64,000 nt of DNA from Rudaeicoccus suwonensis (GTDB lineage Bacteria > Actinomycetota > Actinomycetes > Actinomycetales > Dermatophilaceae): contig NZ_VIVQ01000001.1 of assembly GCF_007829035.1 (NCBI RefSeq), positions 2,046,001 through 2,110,000 on the forward strand, written 5' to 3'. Position 1 is the first letter of the stretch; each line of letters opens with the position of its first letter. Below, piece after piece: positions 34,826 through 44,365 of the stretch. The notes beneath the pieces were generated by a model. That model searched no databases. It saw only the letters and a program-made list of their open reading frames with translations, and was not told where the DNA came from. Position numbers and translations under genes: made by a program.

Positions 34826-36514
34826 ATGGACCAATCCAGCCCCGCCACGGCCACCGGCCGCCAGAGCGCCGCAGATGCCCAGGACCACAAACTTCGCAGA
34901 GAGCTCGGATTCTGGTCACTCGTGGCCGCGGGAGTCGGAAGCGTCATCGGCTCGGGGTGGTTGTTCTCCTCGATGTATGCCGCCCAGGACGCCGGCCCCG
35001 CCGCACTGATCGCCTGGGTCATCGCCGGTGCACTGATGCTGATGATCGCGCTGGTCTTCGCCGAACTCGGCATGGTGCGCCCCGAGTCCGGTGGCCTGGT
35101 CCGTTATCCGCTCTACTCGAACGGCCGCCTCGCCGCCAGCATCATCGGCTGGGCCATGTGGCTGTCGTATGTTGCCAACCCGCCCAGTGAGGCGTCGGCG
35201 GTGGTGCAGTACGCCTCCAAGTGGTGGCACGGGGTGTACTCGGCAAAGACCTCCAAGCTCACGGCCCTTGGCACCTTCGTCGCGGTCGTGCTGATGGCGC
35301 TGTTCGTGGTCGTCAACTACTTCGGCGTGAAGTGGTTCGCCAAGTCCAACAACATCGTGACCGCGGTCAAACTCGGCATCCCCGTCATCACGGTGGTGCT
35401 GCTGCTTGCCAGCGGCTTCGGCGCCAACAGCAAGGCCGGTGGGTTCTCCCACAACTTCAGCGCGCACGGCTTCGCGCCATACGGCATCTCGGCAGCCTTC
35501 AGCGCCATCGCATCCGGCGGCCTGATCTTCGCCTACACCGGTTTCCGCAATGTCATCGAGCTGTCCGGTGAGGCATCCAATCCGCGGCGGGACATCCCGC
35601 GCGCGATGGTCGTCACCATCGTGTTCAGCATCGTGCTCTACATCTGCCTCCAACTGGGATACCTCGGCTCGCTGCCGGGCAGTGAACTGGCCCATGCGGC
35701 CGGCTGGAACGGCGTGAATCTGGATTCACCCTTTGCCGACCTGGCCAAGATGCTCGGTTTCACCTGGTTGTCGTGGTTGCTGATCGCCGACTCGTCGATC
35801 TCGCCGTCCGGCTCCGGCATCGTCTACACGGCGGCGAATGCCCGCAACGTCTTCGGCCTGGCGAAGAACGGCTTCTTCCCGCGCGCGGTGATGAAGGTCA
35901 GCGACCGCACCGGTGTGCCTGTCGTGGCGATGCTGGTCAACTTTGTGCTCGGCGCCGGCCTCATCGTGCTCCTGCCCAGCTGGCACGACATCGTCGAGGT
36001 GCTCAGTGCTCTCGCCGCACTGACCTTCTCGATCGGCTCGATCTCGGTGCTGGTGTTCCGCAACGTCGGACTGGGCGGGTCCGCCACCCGACTGCGCGGT
36101 ATGACGATCATCGCGCCGCTGGCGTTCGCCGTCGCCTCACTGGTGATCGTCTGGCAGCCGTGGGACACCCTGTGGAAGACGTTGATCCCGATCGGGGTGG
36201 GGCTGGCGTGGTTCGCTGCGAGCTTCGCGATCGGTGAGCGCAACAAGGGCGACCTGGCGGGCGGCCTGTGGCTGGTCGTCTACATCGCCTTCATCTACGG
36301 CGTGGGGGCGCTGGGCAGTTTCGGTGGCGCCGACATCATCCCCGCGCCGTGGGATTCGGTCGTGGTGGCGGTCGGCGCAGTTCTTCTCTACTTCTGGGGA
36401 GTGCGCGCGGGCACGACATATCTGTCGAACCATCACGAGCTGCTGGTGGTGCTCAAGGAGCGAGAAGGCGATGACACCGACATCATCGCCAAAACGCAGC
36501 GACCGCAGGGCTGA
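34826..36514 (+). CDS. APC-superfamily amino acid permease
   Basis: The 562-residue protein has about twelve to fourteen helices. The first reads LGFWSLVAAGVGSVIGSGWLF, the conserved substrate-binding start of APC transporters (GSVIGSGW), and AIASGGLIFAYTGFRNVIELSGEASNPRRDIPRAM is the sixth-helix region with the following loop. Substrate is probably an amino acid or amine but cannot be told. A LacI-type regulator gene follows in the same direction. Confidence 0.9.
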   Translation: MDQSSPATATGRQSAADAQDHKLRRELGFWSLVAAGVGSVIGSGWLFSSMYAAQDAGPAALIAWVIAGALMLMIALVFAELGMVRPESGGLVRYPLYSNGRLAASIIGWAMWLSYVANPPSEASAVVQYASKWWHGVYSAKTSKLTALGTFVAVVLMALFVVVNYFGVKWFAKSNNIVTAVKLGIPVITVVLLLASGFGANSKAGGFSHNFSAHGFAPYGISAAFSAIASGGLIFAYTGFRNVIELSGEASNPRRDIPRAMVVTIVFSIVLYICLQLGYLGSLPGSELAHAAGWNGVNLDSPFADLAKMLGFTWLSWLLIADSSISPSGSGIVYTAANARNVFGLAKNGFFPRAVMKVSDRTGVPVVAMLVNFVLGAGLIVLLPSWHDIVEVLSALAALTFSIGSISVLVFRNVGLGGSATRLRGMTIIAPLAFAVASLVIVWQPWDTLWKTLIPIGVGLAWFAASFAIGERNKGDLAGGLWLVVYIAFIYGVGALGSFGGADIIPAPWDSVVVAVGAVLLYFWGVRAGTTYLSNHHELLVVLKEREGDDTDIIAKTQRPQG

Positions 36515-36561
36515 TCTGGACCACAACCGCACCACAGCACCGCAATAGGTTTCGACACGAC

Positions 36562-36591
36562 TTGACAGTCGTACAAACCTGCTGTGATATT
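36562..36591 (+). promoter_or_regulatory. Sigma-70-type promoter of the LacI gene
   Basis: TTGACA (36562-36567) and GATATT (36586-36591) are 18 bases apart, with TG one base before the -10 as an extended element. The region is AT-rich compared with its surroundings. The resulting leader is about 105 bases and contains repeated motifs. Confidence 0.6.
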
Positions 36592-36603
36592 AGCCTCAAC
36601 GAG

Positions 36604-36685
36604 CTGGCTCGGCATCGCAATGGTTCAGATTTGGACAGGTGGCCAGTACGCTAGCCTGACGTGAGGCGATGCCATCTGGCTCGGC
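36604..36685 (+). repeat. Nested direct and inverted repeats in the lacI leader
   Basis: CTGGCTCGGC occurs at 36604-36613 and 36676-36685. GGCATCGC (36611-36618) is the complement of GCGATGCC (36666-36673). The inverted pair could form a long-loop stem in the leader, and the direct copies could be operators. Confidence 0.5.
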
Positions 36686-36704
36686 CTGAAGGGGAATCCA
36701 TTAC

Positions 36705-37718
36705 ATGCCACGTCCAACAATTGCGGACATCGCCCGCGAAGCCGGCGTGTCCAAAGGGGCAGTGTCGTTCGCCCTCAACGGCCAGCCGGGCGTCAGCAGC
36801 GAGACCCGCGCGCGGATCGTGGCCATTGCAGACCGCATGCACTGGCGCCCCCACAGCGCTGCTCGTGCTCTTGGTCGTTCCAACACCCAATTGGCCGGCC
36901 TCGTGACGGCTCGGCCACGCCGCACGCTGGGCGTCGAGCCGTCCTTCTCGCAGATCTTCTCAGGGGTGCAGTCACGTCTGTCGCTGGAGGGAATCGGCCT
37001 GCAGTTGACGATCGTGGAAGATCTCGACAGCGAAATCGCGACCTACCGCGACTGGGCGGCAGAACACCGCGTCGACGGCGTCGTGCTGATGGACCTCACG
37101 ATCGCCGATCCTCGCCTGGACGAACTCCAGCGATTGGGTCTTCCGGCGGTGGCGCTCGGCGGGCGGTCCGCCGGCCACAGCATCAACGCCGTGACTCTCG
37201 ACGAGAGTGCCGCCATGACCTCCATCATCGAATACCTCGCAGCCATCGGCCATCGCCGGTTCCATCACATCAGCGGACCGCGGCAGTTGCACAGCACCGA
37301 GGACCGGGTCTCCGCCCTCGCCGCAGCCGGCGCGGCGCTCAACCTACAGACACAGGTGACTGCGACAGACGGCACCGGCACCGACGCCACCCGGGCCACC
37401 CGAGCCGCCCTGTCCTCCCACGACCGACCGACGGCACTCATCTTCGACAACGACATCATGGCATTCGCCGGGCTCGCCGTGGCCGTCGAGATGGGAGCCG
37501 CCGTCCCCGGGGATGTATCCATCGTGTCGTTCGAGGACTCGGCTCTGGCCAAGTTGATGCACCCGGGGATCACCGCTTTGAGTCGGGATTCTTTCGCATT
37601 GGGCGAAATTCTCGCCGATAACTTGATCAAGTCCATTAAGCACCCCGAAATTCACACACAGATTGCGGCCCCACTGCCCCACCTGATCGTTCGAGAAAGC
37701 ACAGCTGCAATTCGATAG
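36705..37718 (+). CDS. LacI-family transcriptional regulator
   Basis: The 337-residue regulator begins with the LacI headpiece (PTIADIAREAGVSKGAVSFALNG, then VSSETRARIVAIADRMHWRPHSAARALG) and continues as a periplasmic-binding-protein-like sensor ending in LIVRES. The ligand is probably a sugar. Its own promoter and structured leader lie upstream. The APC permease just before it may or may not be its target. Confidence 0.93.
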   Translation: MPRPTIADIAREAGVSKGAVSFALNGQPGVSSETRARIVAIADRMHWRPHSAARALGRSNTQLAGLVTARPRRTLGVEPSFSQIFSGVQSRLSLEGIGLQLTIVEDLDSEIATYRDWAAEHRVDGVVLMDLTIADPRLDELQRLGLPAVALGGRSAGHSINAVTLDESAAMTSIIEYLAAIGHRRFHHISGPRQLHSTEDRVSALAAAGAALNLQTQVTATDGTGTDATRATRAALSSHDRPTALIFDNDIMAFAGLAVAVEMGAAVPGDVSIVSFEDSALAKLMHPGITALSRDSFALGEILADNLIKSIKHPEIHTQIAAPLPHLIVRESTAAIR

Positions 37719-37844
37719 CGACATATTCGTCGCTGCAACACGCAGCTGAAGCGCAGCACAAGGCGCGATGACGTGACCCCCGCCGTCGCTGCACACTGTC
37801 GGCCCCGTCCGGTCCCAGCAGGGCGGGCTGGTGAAGTCGCAAAA

Positions 37845-37888
37845 CGCAAGGAAGGGCTCACGGCATCTGCCGTGAGCCCTTCCTTGCG
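37845..37888. terminator. Bidirectional terminator, 21-base arms
   Basis: CGCAAGGAAGGGCTCACGGC and its complement are separated by only a few bases, giving a very long perfect stem between converging lacI and tsf. It serves both directions. Confidence 0.9.
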
Positions 37889-37914
37889 AGTTGTCTGTCT
37901 CGGTGGCTGTCCGG

Positions 37915-38742
37915 TCAGACGCCGACCTTGAATCGCGCGAAACCGGACACGGACGTGCCGGCCTCATCGGCGACCTTCTTGACGGTCTTCTTCGGGTCCT
38001 TGGCGAACGGCTGCTCCAGCAGGACGTTCTCCTTGAAGTAGCCGTTGACGCGACCTTCGATGATCTTCGGCAGTGCCGCCTCCGGCTTGCCTTCTTCCTT
38101 GGCGGTGGCCTCGGCGACGCGACGCTCGTTCTCCACGGTCGCGGCGTCGACGTCCTCGCGGGTCAGCACGGTGGGGCTGAACGCGGCGACGTGCATTGCG
38201 ATGTCGCGCGCGGTCTGCTCGTCGCCACCGTCGACGGCCACGAGCACGCCGATCTGCGCAGGCAGGTCGGGGCTGGTCTTGTGCAGGTAGGACACGACCT
38301 TGTCGCCTTCGAGGCGGGCCACCCGGCGCACTTCGATCTTCTCGCCGATCGTCGCGTTGGCCTCGTCGAGGACCTCCTTGACGGTCTTGCCGTCAAGCTC
38401 CGAGTTCAGCAGCGCCTCGGCATCGGCGGCCTCGACCGCAACCGCCTGCGCCAGAACGCGGTCGGCGAGCGCGACGAACTTCTCGCCCTTGGCGACGAAG
38501 TCGGTCTCGCAGTTGACCTCGACCAGGGTGCCGACGTTGCCGTCGACCTGTGCAGCGACCAGACCGTTGGAGGCCGAACGGCCCTCACGCTTGGTCACGC
38601 CCTTCAAGCCCTTGACCCGCAGGATCTCGGTGGCCTTGGCCTGGTCGCCGTCGGCCTCGTCGAGAGCCTTCTTGACGTCGAGCATGCCGGCGCCGGTCTG
38701 CTCGCGCAGTGCCTTGATGTCAGCGGCGGTGTAGTTGGCCAT
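37915..38742 (-). CDS. tsf: Elongation factor Ts
   Basis: The 275-residue factor recycles EF-Tu. It starts with the UBA-like domain YTAADIKALREQTGAGMLDVKKAL and has VEVNCETDFVAKGEKF and MHVAAFSP in the core. It follows rpsB, separated by a 120-base gap with a hairpin. Confidence 0.97.
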   Translation of the reverse strand: MANYTAADIKALREQTGAGMLDVKKALDEADGDQAKATEILRVKGLKGVTKREGRSASNGLVAAQVDGNVGTLVEVNCETDFVAKGEKFVALADRVLAQAVAVEAADAEALLNSELDGKTVKEVLDEANATIGEKIEVRRVARLEGDKVVSYLHKTSPDLPAQIGVLVAVDGGDEQTARDIAMHVAAFSPTVLTREDVDAATVENERRVAEATAKEEGKPEAALPKIIEGRVNGYFKENVLLEQPFAKDPKKTVKKVADEAGTSVSGFARFKVGV

Positions 38743-38782
38743 GTGTGTACTTCGCTCCTTCGCGAACGTGCTTGTCGTTGTT

Positions 38783-38844
38783 CGGCCCGTATGCCGGTGC
38801 GACCCCCGCCTCGCGGCATACGGTCGCTCCCGGCATACGGGCCG
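38783..38844. repeat. rpsB-tsf intergenic hairpin built from CGGCATAC copies
   Basis: CGGCCCGTATGCCGG (38783-38797) is the exact complement of 38830-38844. A third copy, CGGCATACGG, lies at 38814-38823. Either outer arm can pair with the left copy, giving two alternative stems. Partial termination or RNA processing between rpsB and tsf is the likely role. Confidence 0.8.
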
Positions 38845-38862
38845 TCGAGGTTCGTGCGTGGA

Positions 38863-39786
38863 TCAGGCGCCGGCGATTTCTTCGGCGGCCTTCTCGGTGG
38901 CCTTGGCCACCGCGGCCTGCTCGGCCGGGTCGACCACGTCAGCGGCGGCGGTCGCGTCAGCGGCAGCGGCCGTCGAGGTCGGGCCGGTCTCGACGTCGGT
39001 CTTGGCGGCAGCGTCCTCGGAACCGAGCAGTTCGCGCTCCCATTCGGCCATCGGCTCGGCAGCTGCGCCCTCGGTCTGCTCACCGGAGCGGCCCTGCGAG
39101 CGAGCGATGAGACCCTCGGCCACAGCGTCGGCGACCACACGGGTCAGCAGGGTGACCGAACGGATCGCGTCGTCGTTGCCCGGGATCTTGTAATCGACCT
39201 CGTCGGGGTCGCAGTTGGTGTCCAGGATCGCGATGACCGGGATGTTGAGCTTGCGGGCCTCGGTGACAGCCAGGTGCTCCTTCTTGGTGTCGACGACCCA
39301 CACCGCGGAGGGGACCTTCGCCATGTCGCGGATACCGCCGAGGGTGCGCTCCAGCTTGTCCTTCTCGCGCTTGAGCACGAGGAGTTCCTTCTTGGTGCGA
39401 CCGGAGCCGGCGACGTCGTCGTAGTCGATCTCCTCAAGCTCCTTCAGGCGTGCCAGACGCTTGTGCACCGTGTTGAAGTTGGTGAGCATGCCGCCGAGCC
39501 AGCGGTGGTTGACGTAGGGCATGCCGACGCGGGTGGCCTGCTCCTGAATCGACTCCTGAGCCTGCTTCTTGGTGCCGACGAAGAGCACCGTGCCACCGTG
39601 AGACACGGTCTGCTGGATGAACTCGAAGGCGTCAGCGATGTAGGTCAGCGACTGCTGCAGGTCGATGATGTAGATGCCATTGCGCTCGGTGAGGATGAAG
39701 CGCTTCATCTTGGGGTTCCAGCGACGGGTCTGGTGCCCGAAGTGGACGCCGCTCTCCAGGAGCTGGCGGGTGGTGACGACGGCCAT
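38863..39786 (-). CDS. rpsB: Ribosomal protein uS2
   Basis: The 307-residue protein has uS2 signatures [19 protein letters not shown] and [25 protein letters not shown]. The last 70 residues are an Ala/Thr/Glu-rich extension often seen in actinobacteria. ATG 39786 has AAGGACC upstream; the longer frame to 39957 reads through the leader and is rejected. Confidence 0.97.
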   Translation of the reverse strand: MAVVTTRQLLESGVHFGHQTRRWNPKMKRFILTERNGIYIIDLQQSLTYIADAFEFIQQTVSHGGTVLFVGTKKQAQESIQEQATRVGMPYVNHRWLGGMLTNFNTVHKRLARLKELEEIDYDDVAGSGRTKKELLVLKREKDKLERTLGGIRDMAKVPSAVWVVDTKKEHLAVTEARKLNIPVIAILDTNCDPDEVDYKIPGNDDAIRSVTLLTRVVADAVAEGLIARSQGRSGEQTEGAAAEPMAEWERELLGSEDAAAKTDVETGPTSTAAAADATAAADVVDPAEQAAVAKATEKAAEEIAGA

Positions 39787-40042
39787 GCCGAGGTCCTTCC
39801 TTGGTGGTTTCCAGTTGTTCTGCGCAGCCGACCCGTTGCCGACTGCACACCTGGCGCCCCGATGAGCCCCGACCGGCGACCGGCTGGCCGACGGACTGCG
39901 GAGGTCCACCCCGGCACGAGTGCCGGTCTGAGACGCGCGAATTCGACCCATGGCCACACCTGCGGACAGGATCTGACACGGGTCGTGTGAACAAGTCTAC
40001 GGATCGAGGCGCCGCCGCGCGAATCCGTGGTGGACTGGCCCG

Positions 40043-41212
40043 ATGGACTCCCCTCTCACCTCCCGCATGCGCGGTTTCGGCGCGACGATCTTCGGCGAGA
40101 TGTCGGCCCTCGCCGCACGCACCGGCGCCATCAACCTGGGGCAGGGTTTTCCGGACACCGACGGCCCGGCCGAGGTGCTGGCAGCCGCGCACGCTGCCAT
40201 CGACAGCGGCGGCAATCAATACCCGCCGGCGATCGGCCTCCCGCGACTGCGCCAGGCGATCGTCGAGCACCAGCGCCGGTTCTACGACGTGCGCCTCGAC
40301 GCAGACAGCCAGGTGCTCGTCACGGTAGGGGCCACCGAGGCGATCGCCTCCGCCATACTCGCGCTGTGTGAGCCTGGCGACGAGGTGGTGACCTTCGAGC
40401 CGTATTACGACTCGTACGCCGCCTGCATCGCCCTCGCCGGGGCGGTGCGCCGCACGAGCATGCTGCGGTTCCCCGATTTCGCGGTCGACGAGGAGTCGTT
40501 ACGGGCAGCGTTTTCGGCGCGCACGCGACTGGTGCTGCTCAACACCCCGCACAACCCGACCGGCAAGGTCTTCTCCCCCACCGAACTCGCCCTCATCGCC
40601 GACCTTGCCCGCGAGCACGACGCGATCGTGGTCACCGACGAGGTCTACGAGCACCTGATCTTCGACAGCATCCAGCACGTGCCGATGGCCACGCTGCCGG
40701 GAATGTTCGAGCGCACGCTGACGATCAGCTCGGGCGGCAAGACGTTCTCGACGACGGGCTGGAAGGTCGGCTGGCTGACCGGTCCTGAGGCGCTCGTCCG
40801 TGCGTGCCTGACCGTCAAACAGTTCCTCACGTATGTCGGCAGTGGCCCCTTCCAGCCGGCCATCGCGGTCGGGCTGGGCCTGGACGACTCGTACTTCCGG
40901 CAGGTCGCGCAGGATCTGCAGCGCAAGCGTGGGTTGCTGACGCAGGGGCTGGTCGACGCCGGTCTCTCCGTGAGCAGTCCAGCCGGCACCTACTTCGTCA
41001 TCGCCGACGCCGCCGCCTTGGGCGCGACGGATGCGGTGGAATTCTGCTGGCGGCTGCCCGAGCTGTATGGCGTGGTCGGCGTGCCTGTGTCGGTCTTTTG
41101 TGACGACAAGGATGCCGCGCGGACGCTGGTGCGTTTCGCTTTCTGCAAACGCGACGAGGTGCTGACAGAAGCGGTTCGGCGGCTCTCGTCCGGCGGCGGC
41201 GCATCCTCGTGA
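40043..41212 (+). CDS. Class I/II aminotransferase (DapC/kynurenine aminotransferase-like)
   Basis: The 389-residue PLP enzyme has INLGQGFPDTDGP near the N-terminus, VVTDEVYEHLIFD with the cofactor Asp-Tyr, and Schiff-base Lys in TISSGGKTFSTTGWKVGWLTGP. This is the pattern of actinobacterial N-succinyldiaminopimelate aminotransferases and methionine/kynurenine aminotransferases. The specific substrate is open. It stands divergently from rpsB with a 256-base gap holding both promoters. Confidence 0.87.
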   Translation: MDSPLTSRMRGFGATIFGEMSALAARTGAINLGQGFPDTDGPAEVLAAAHAAIDSGGNQYPPAIGLPRLRQAIVEHQRRFYDVRLDADSQVLVTVGATEAIASAILALCEPGDEVVTFEPYYDSYAACIALAGAVRRTSMLRFPDFAVDEESLRAAFSARTRLVLLNTPHNPTGKVFSPTELALIADLAREHDAIVVTDEVYEHLIFDSIQHVPMATLPGMFERTLTISSGGKTFSTTGWKVGWLTGPEALVRACLTVKQFLTYVGSGPFQPAIAVGLGLDDSYFRQVAQDLQRKRGLLTQGLVDAGLSVSSPAGTYFVIADAAALGATDAVEFCWRLPELYGVVGVPVSVFCDDKDAARTLVRFAFCKRDEVLTEAVRRLSSGGGASS

Positions 41213-41396
41213 CGATCGGAAGGCTCGTGCCGGTCGGCTACCGCACTCGTTGAGAAATCGTGCCCGCCGTGCACCGGCGAAACCGGCCCTGGCATGCGCG
41301 TCACCCTTCCACAACCTCCGTGGCTGTCGAGCGCCATCCACAACACGCGGTCTCGACCGGTGACCCTGACCGCCGTTCACGACCAGGCTCTGGGAC

Positions 41397-41984
41397 ATGC
41401 ATCCCCTGCCTGTCGCGCTTCAGGCCTTCGCGCTGGTCATCTCCACCGCCACGGCCGTCACCGGCATCGCCACCGGTGATCCCGCCCTCCCGACCCGCGG
41501 CCTGCCGGGCCAGGCCGGAGTGCCGCCGCTCATCCGCGCGGCCGATGACCGTGGCCGGCCCGCTCCATCGCGAGGTTTCGTGTGGCCGCTGGATCCGGTC
41601 CCGGCCGTCGTCCGCGAATTCGAGGCACCGCCGCAACCGTGGGCTGCGGGCCACCGCGGAGTGGACCTGTCGGCAGAGGCGGGTCAGCAGGTGCGCGCGG
41701 CAGGCGCGGGTGTTGTGTCGTACTCCGGTACCATCGTCGGCCGTGGTGTCGTGGCAGTCACCCACGCCAACGGGTGGAAGACGACCTACGAGCCGGTCGA
41801 TCAGCGGGTTCCCACAGGCACGCACGTCGCAGCGGGCGACCCGATCGGCGTCATCGCCACGGCTCCGGCACATTGCGCGCCCCGAGCTTGTCTGCACTGG
41901 GGCCTGCTCATCGCTGCGGACGTCTATCGAGATCCGTTGACGCTGGTGAAGATCGGGCGACCCATCCTGCTGCCGCTCGGTTGA
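41397..41984 (+). CDS. Secreted M23 (LytM) family peptidase
   Basis: The 195-residue protein has an N-terminal hydrophobic stretch acting as signal sequence (VALQAFALVISTATAVTG) and one M23 domain. Zinc ligands are His and Asp in GHRGVDLSA and the final His in CLHWGL. VVSYSGTIVGRGVVAVTHANGWKTTYEPV is the usual strand set. It would cut peptidoglycan peptides. An M23 gene at this spot between xerC and rpsB is common in actinobacteria. Confidence 0.9.
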   Translation: MHPLPVALQAFALVISTATAVTGIATGDPALPTRGLPGQAGVPPLIRAADDRGRPAPSRGFVWPLDPVPAVVREFEAPPQPWAAGHRGVDLSAEAGQQVRAAGAGVVSYSGTIVGRGVVAVTHANGWKTTYEPVDQRVPTGTHVAAGDPIGVIATAPAHCAPRACLHWGLLIAADVYRDPLTLVKIGRPILLPLG

Positions 41985-42086
41985 GACCTCGGGAGGGCGA
42001 TAACTCCGGCGATGACTCTCGTGTGCCAGCTTCGGGGATGGGTGCCGGACGCCGTCGGAGCTGGTGGGACCCGGGACGCCTCCGCG

Positions 42087-43007
42087 TCAGGCACGGGGAT
42101 GCGCTTGTGCGAACGAGCGGCGCAATCGCTCCACTGACACGTGCGTGTAGACCTGGGTCGTCGACAGGCTCGCGTGACCGAGGAGTTCCTGCACGGTCCG
42201 GATGTCTGCGCCGCCTTCCAGGAGATGGGTGGCGGCGCTGTGCCGCAGCCCGTGCGGACCCATGTCCGGTGCTCCCGGCACGTGCGCGACCATCGTGTGA
42301 ACGGCCTCGCGGACCGTCCGCGGGTCGACGCGGCGGCCCCGGCGGCCGAGGAAGAGCGCCGCTCCGGACTCGGTGGTGACCAGGCGTGGACGTCCACTGC
42401 TGAGCCAGTGCTCCACCGCTGTCGCAGCGGGCCGCCCGAAGGGCACGGTGCGCTCTTTGTCGCCCTTGCCGACGACACGCATGATCAGGTCGTGCCGATC
42501 GAGGTCGTCGATGTCGAGGCCGACCAACTCGCCCACCCGGATGCCACCGGCATACAGCAGCTCCATCATCGCTCGGTCGCGGATGTGCACCGGATCGTCG
42601 TCGTCGGCGGCGACTGCGGCGACGTCGAGCACACTCGTCGCCTGGTCCTGGCGCAGCACGCCAGGCAGCGTCTTGGAACGTTTGGGCGCGATGAGGCGCA
42701 GCGACGGATCCTTCGGGCAAGAGCCCGCGCGGGTGGCCCACCCGAAGAACCCGCGAGCGGCAGCGGAACGGCGCGCCATGGTCGACCGGCTCGCGCCGGA
42801 AGCATCCAGCCAGGCCAGCCATGCACGCAGATCCGCCAGCCGCACCTCCTGCCAGCTGTCGGTCCCCCTCTCGTGCACGAACTGCGCCAGCGAGCGCAGA
42901 TCCACCAGATACCCCCGGATCGTGTGCTCCGAGCGGCCGAGCTCGAGCCGCAGATGACGCTCGTATGCCGCAATGAGGTCGTCGCCGTCAAGCGTGGATG
43001 CGGTCAC
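42087..43007 (-). CDS. xerC: Tyrosine recombinase XerC
   Basis: The 306-residue recombinase resolves chromosome dimers at dif with XerD. Catalytic residues visible are Arg157 (AGGIRVGEL), Lys181, His252 and Arg255 ([12 protein letters not shown]), His278 (LLGHASL) and Tyr287 (TTQVYTHV). The SAM-like N-terminal core-binding domain is complete. GTG 43007 is leaderless with a TAACCT box. It is a housekeeping enzyme, not part of the mobile element. Confidence 0.94.
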   Translation of the reverse strand: MTASTLDGDDLIAAYERHLRLELGRSEHTIRGYLVDLRSLAQFVHERGTDSWQEVRLADLRAWLAWLDASGASRSTMARRSAAARGFFGWATRAGSCPKDPSLRLIAPKRSKTLPGVLRQDQATSVLDVAAVAADDDDPVHIRDRAMMELLYAGGIRVGELVGLDIDDLDRHDLIMRVVGKGDKERTVPFGRPAATAVEHWLSSGRPRLVTTESGAALFLGRRGRRVDPRTVREAVHTMVAHVPGAPDMGPHGLRHSAATHLLEGGADIRTVQELLGHASLSTTQVYTHVSVERLRRSFAQAHPRA

Positions 43008-43013
43008 CAGGTC

Positions 43014-43019
43014 AGGTTA
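43014..43019 (-). promoter_or_regulatory. -10 element TAACCT for leaderless xerC
   Basis: On the minus strand TAACCT ends six bases before GTG 43007. Confidence 0.5.
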
Positions 43020-43096
43020 GCCACGGCCACAGCCAGGTGCGGGGACGCTCGGCCTGACTGCACGGGCGCCGACGCGGGGCGACCGAAACCGGGCCG

Positions 43097-44365
43097 TCAC
43101 ACCCGCTGACGACGGCGCCACCCGGGCCCCGCCCGCTCGACGAGGCCGTCGGCGCCCAGCACCGCAAGAGCCCGAAGCACCTCGCGCCCGGTCATGCCCG
43201 CGCTGGCGGCGAGCCGTTCGACGCTCGTGCCACGCACCACCGGCATCGCGTTGAGCAACCGCTGCTGTTCCGTCGGCAGCGTGTCGAACAGCGTTGGTGC
43301 AGCGCGTTTGTCCGGCGCGCAGTCGTCGCCGATCGCACCGAAGAGGTCGGCGCACTCCTCCGCGTCGCCGACGAGCACGGCCTTGTTGTCCCTGATCAGC
43401 TTGTTGGTGCCGGCGCTGGCGGGCGAGGTGACCGGCCCCGGAACCGCGCCGACGACGCGTCCGATGTCGTCGGCCTCCCGCGCTGTCGACAGTGACCCGG
43501 ACCGCAGGTTCGCCTCGACGACGAGTGTTCCGGCGGTGAGCGCGGCGATCAACCGGTTGCGGGACAGGAAACGTTGCCGCTGGGGAGACCAGCCTGGCGG
43601 TTGCTCGGTGATCAGAACCCCGTCGACCATGACTTGCTCCAAGAGTTCGGTGTTGGCGACCGGGTAGAGCCGATCGATGCCACCGGCCATCGCCGCGATC
43701 GTGCGACCCCCTGCCGCGAGGGCCCCGCGGTGGCTGGCCGCATCGATGCCGAAGGCGCCGCCCGACACGACAGTGAAACCCGAACCGGCGAGGTTCATGG
43801 CGATGTCAGCGGCCACGTGCGTGCCGTATGCCGTGGCGGCGCGTGAGCCCACCATCGACAGGCTGCGGCCTTGAACCAGTTCGTCCAGATGACCGCGCCC
43901 GCGCAGCCACAGGCAGAACGGTGGGTCTCTCAGATCATCGAGCGACGTCGGCCACTCGTCGTCGCACGGCAGAACCACGCGTGCACCAAGCCGGGCCGTT
44001 GTGGCCACGATCGCGTCGAGTTCAAGGGTGCCGAGTCGTGCCTGGCAGCGGTCGAACTTGCCCTGCCAGTTGGTGCGCACCATCTCCCAGGCGGTGAAGA
44101 CATCGACGCCCCGCAGAATCGGCATCAGCTGCTTGTCCGCTGCCTCGACCGTGTTGGCGAGCGCCAGCCGCACAGCCAGCTGCGCGTCGCGATCGCGAGC
44201 AAGGTCTGCTCGCGATGACCTGTCATTGACCTCGAAGGCAACGCCTGCCGCCTGGGCGGCGGTGTGGTCGTCGACACCTGGGCGGTCATCGACGACCCGG
44301 TGATCGGCGGGGTCGTCGTGGGCAGACTGCACGGGATGTTCCTCCCCAGGTCTCACGGTGCTCAT
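43097..44365 (-). CDS. dprA: DNA-processing protein DprA
   Basis: The 422-residue protein loads RecA on single strands in transformation. The Rossmann core shows LSMVGSRAATAYG, VVSGGAFGIDAASHRGAL, AAMAGGIDRLYPVAN and LSRNRLIAALTAGTLVVEA. A C-terminal winged helix follows (VERLAASAGMTGREVLRALAVL). The N-terminal 60 residues are a variable polar extension. ATG overlaps the comM stop (ATGA). Confidence 0.94.
   Translation of the reverse strand: MSTVRPGEEHPVQSAHDDPADHRVVDDRPGVDDHTAAQAAGVAFEVNDRSSRADLARDRDAQLAVRLALANTVEAADKQLMPILRGVDVFTAWEMVRTNWQGKFDRCQARLGTLELDAIVATTARLGARVVLPCDDEWPTSLDDLRDPPFCLWLRGRGHLDELVQGRSLSMVGSRAATAYGTHVAADIAMNLAGSGFTVVSGGAFGIDAASHRGALAAGGRTIAAMAGGIDRLYPVANTELLEQVMVDGVLITEQPPGWSPQRQRFLSRNRLIAALTAGTLVVEANLRSGSLSTAREADDIGRVVGAVPGPVTSPASAGTNKLIRDNKAVLVGDAEECADLFGAIGDDCAPDKRAAPTLFDTLPTEQQRLLNAMPVVRGTSVERLAASAGMTGREVLRALAVLGADGLVERAGPGWRRRQRV

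Noticed and set aside
37891-39990. A 699-codon plus-strand frame across tsf and rpsB
   Set aside because: It is antisense to two certain ribosomal-cluster genes and runs through their terminator and spacer. No domain is seen.
42087-43007. XerC as part of a mobile element
   Set aside because: It stands in the conserved dprA-xerC-rpsB order and matches housekeeping XerC, with no att repeats nearby.
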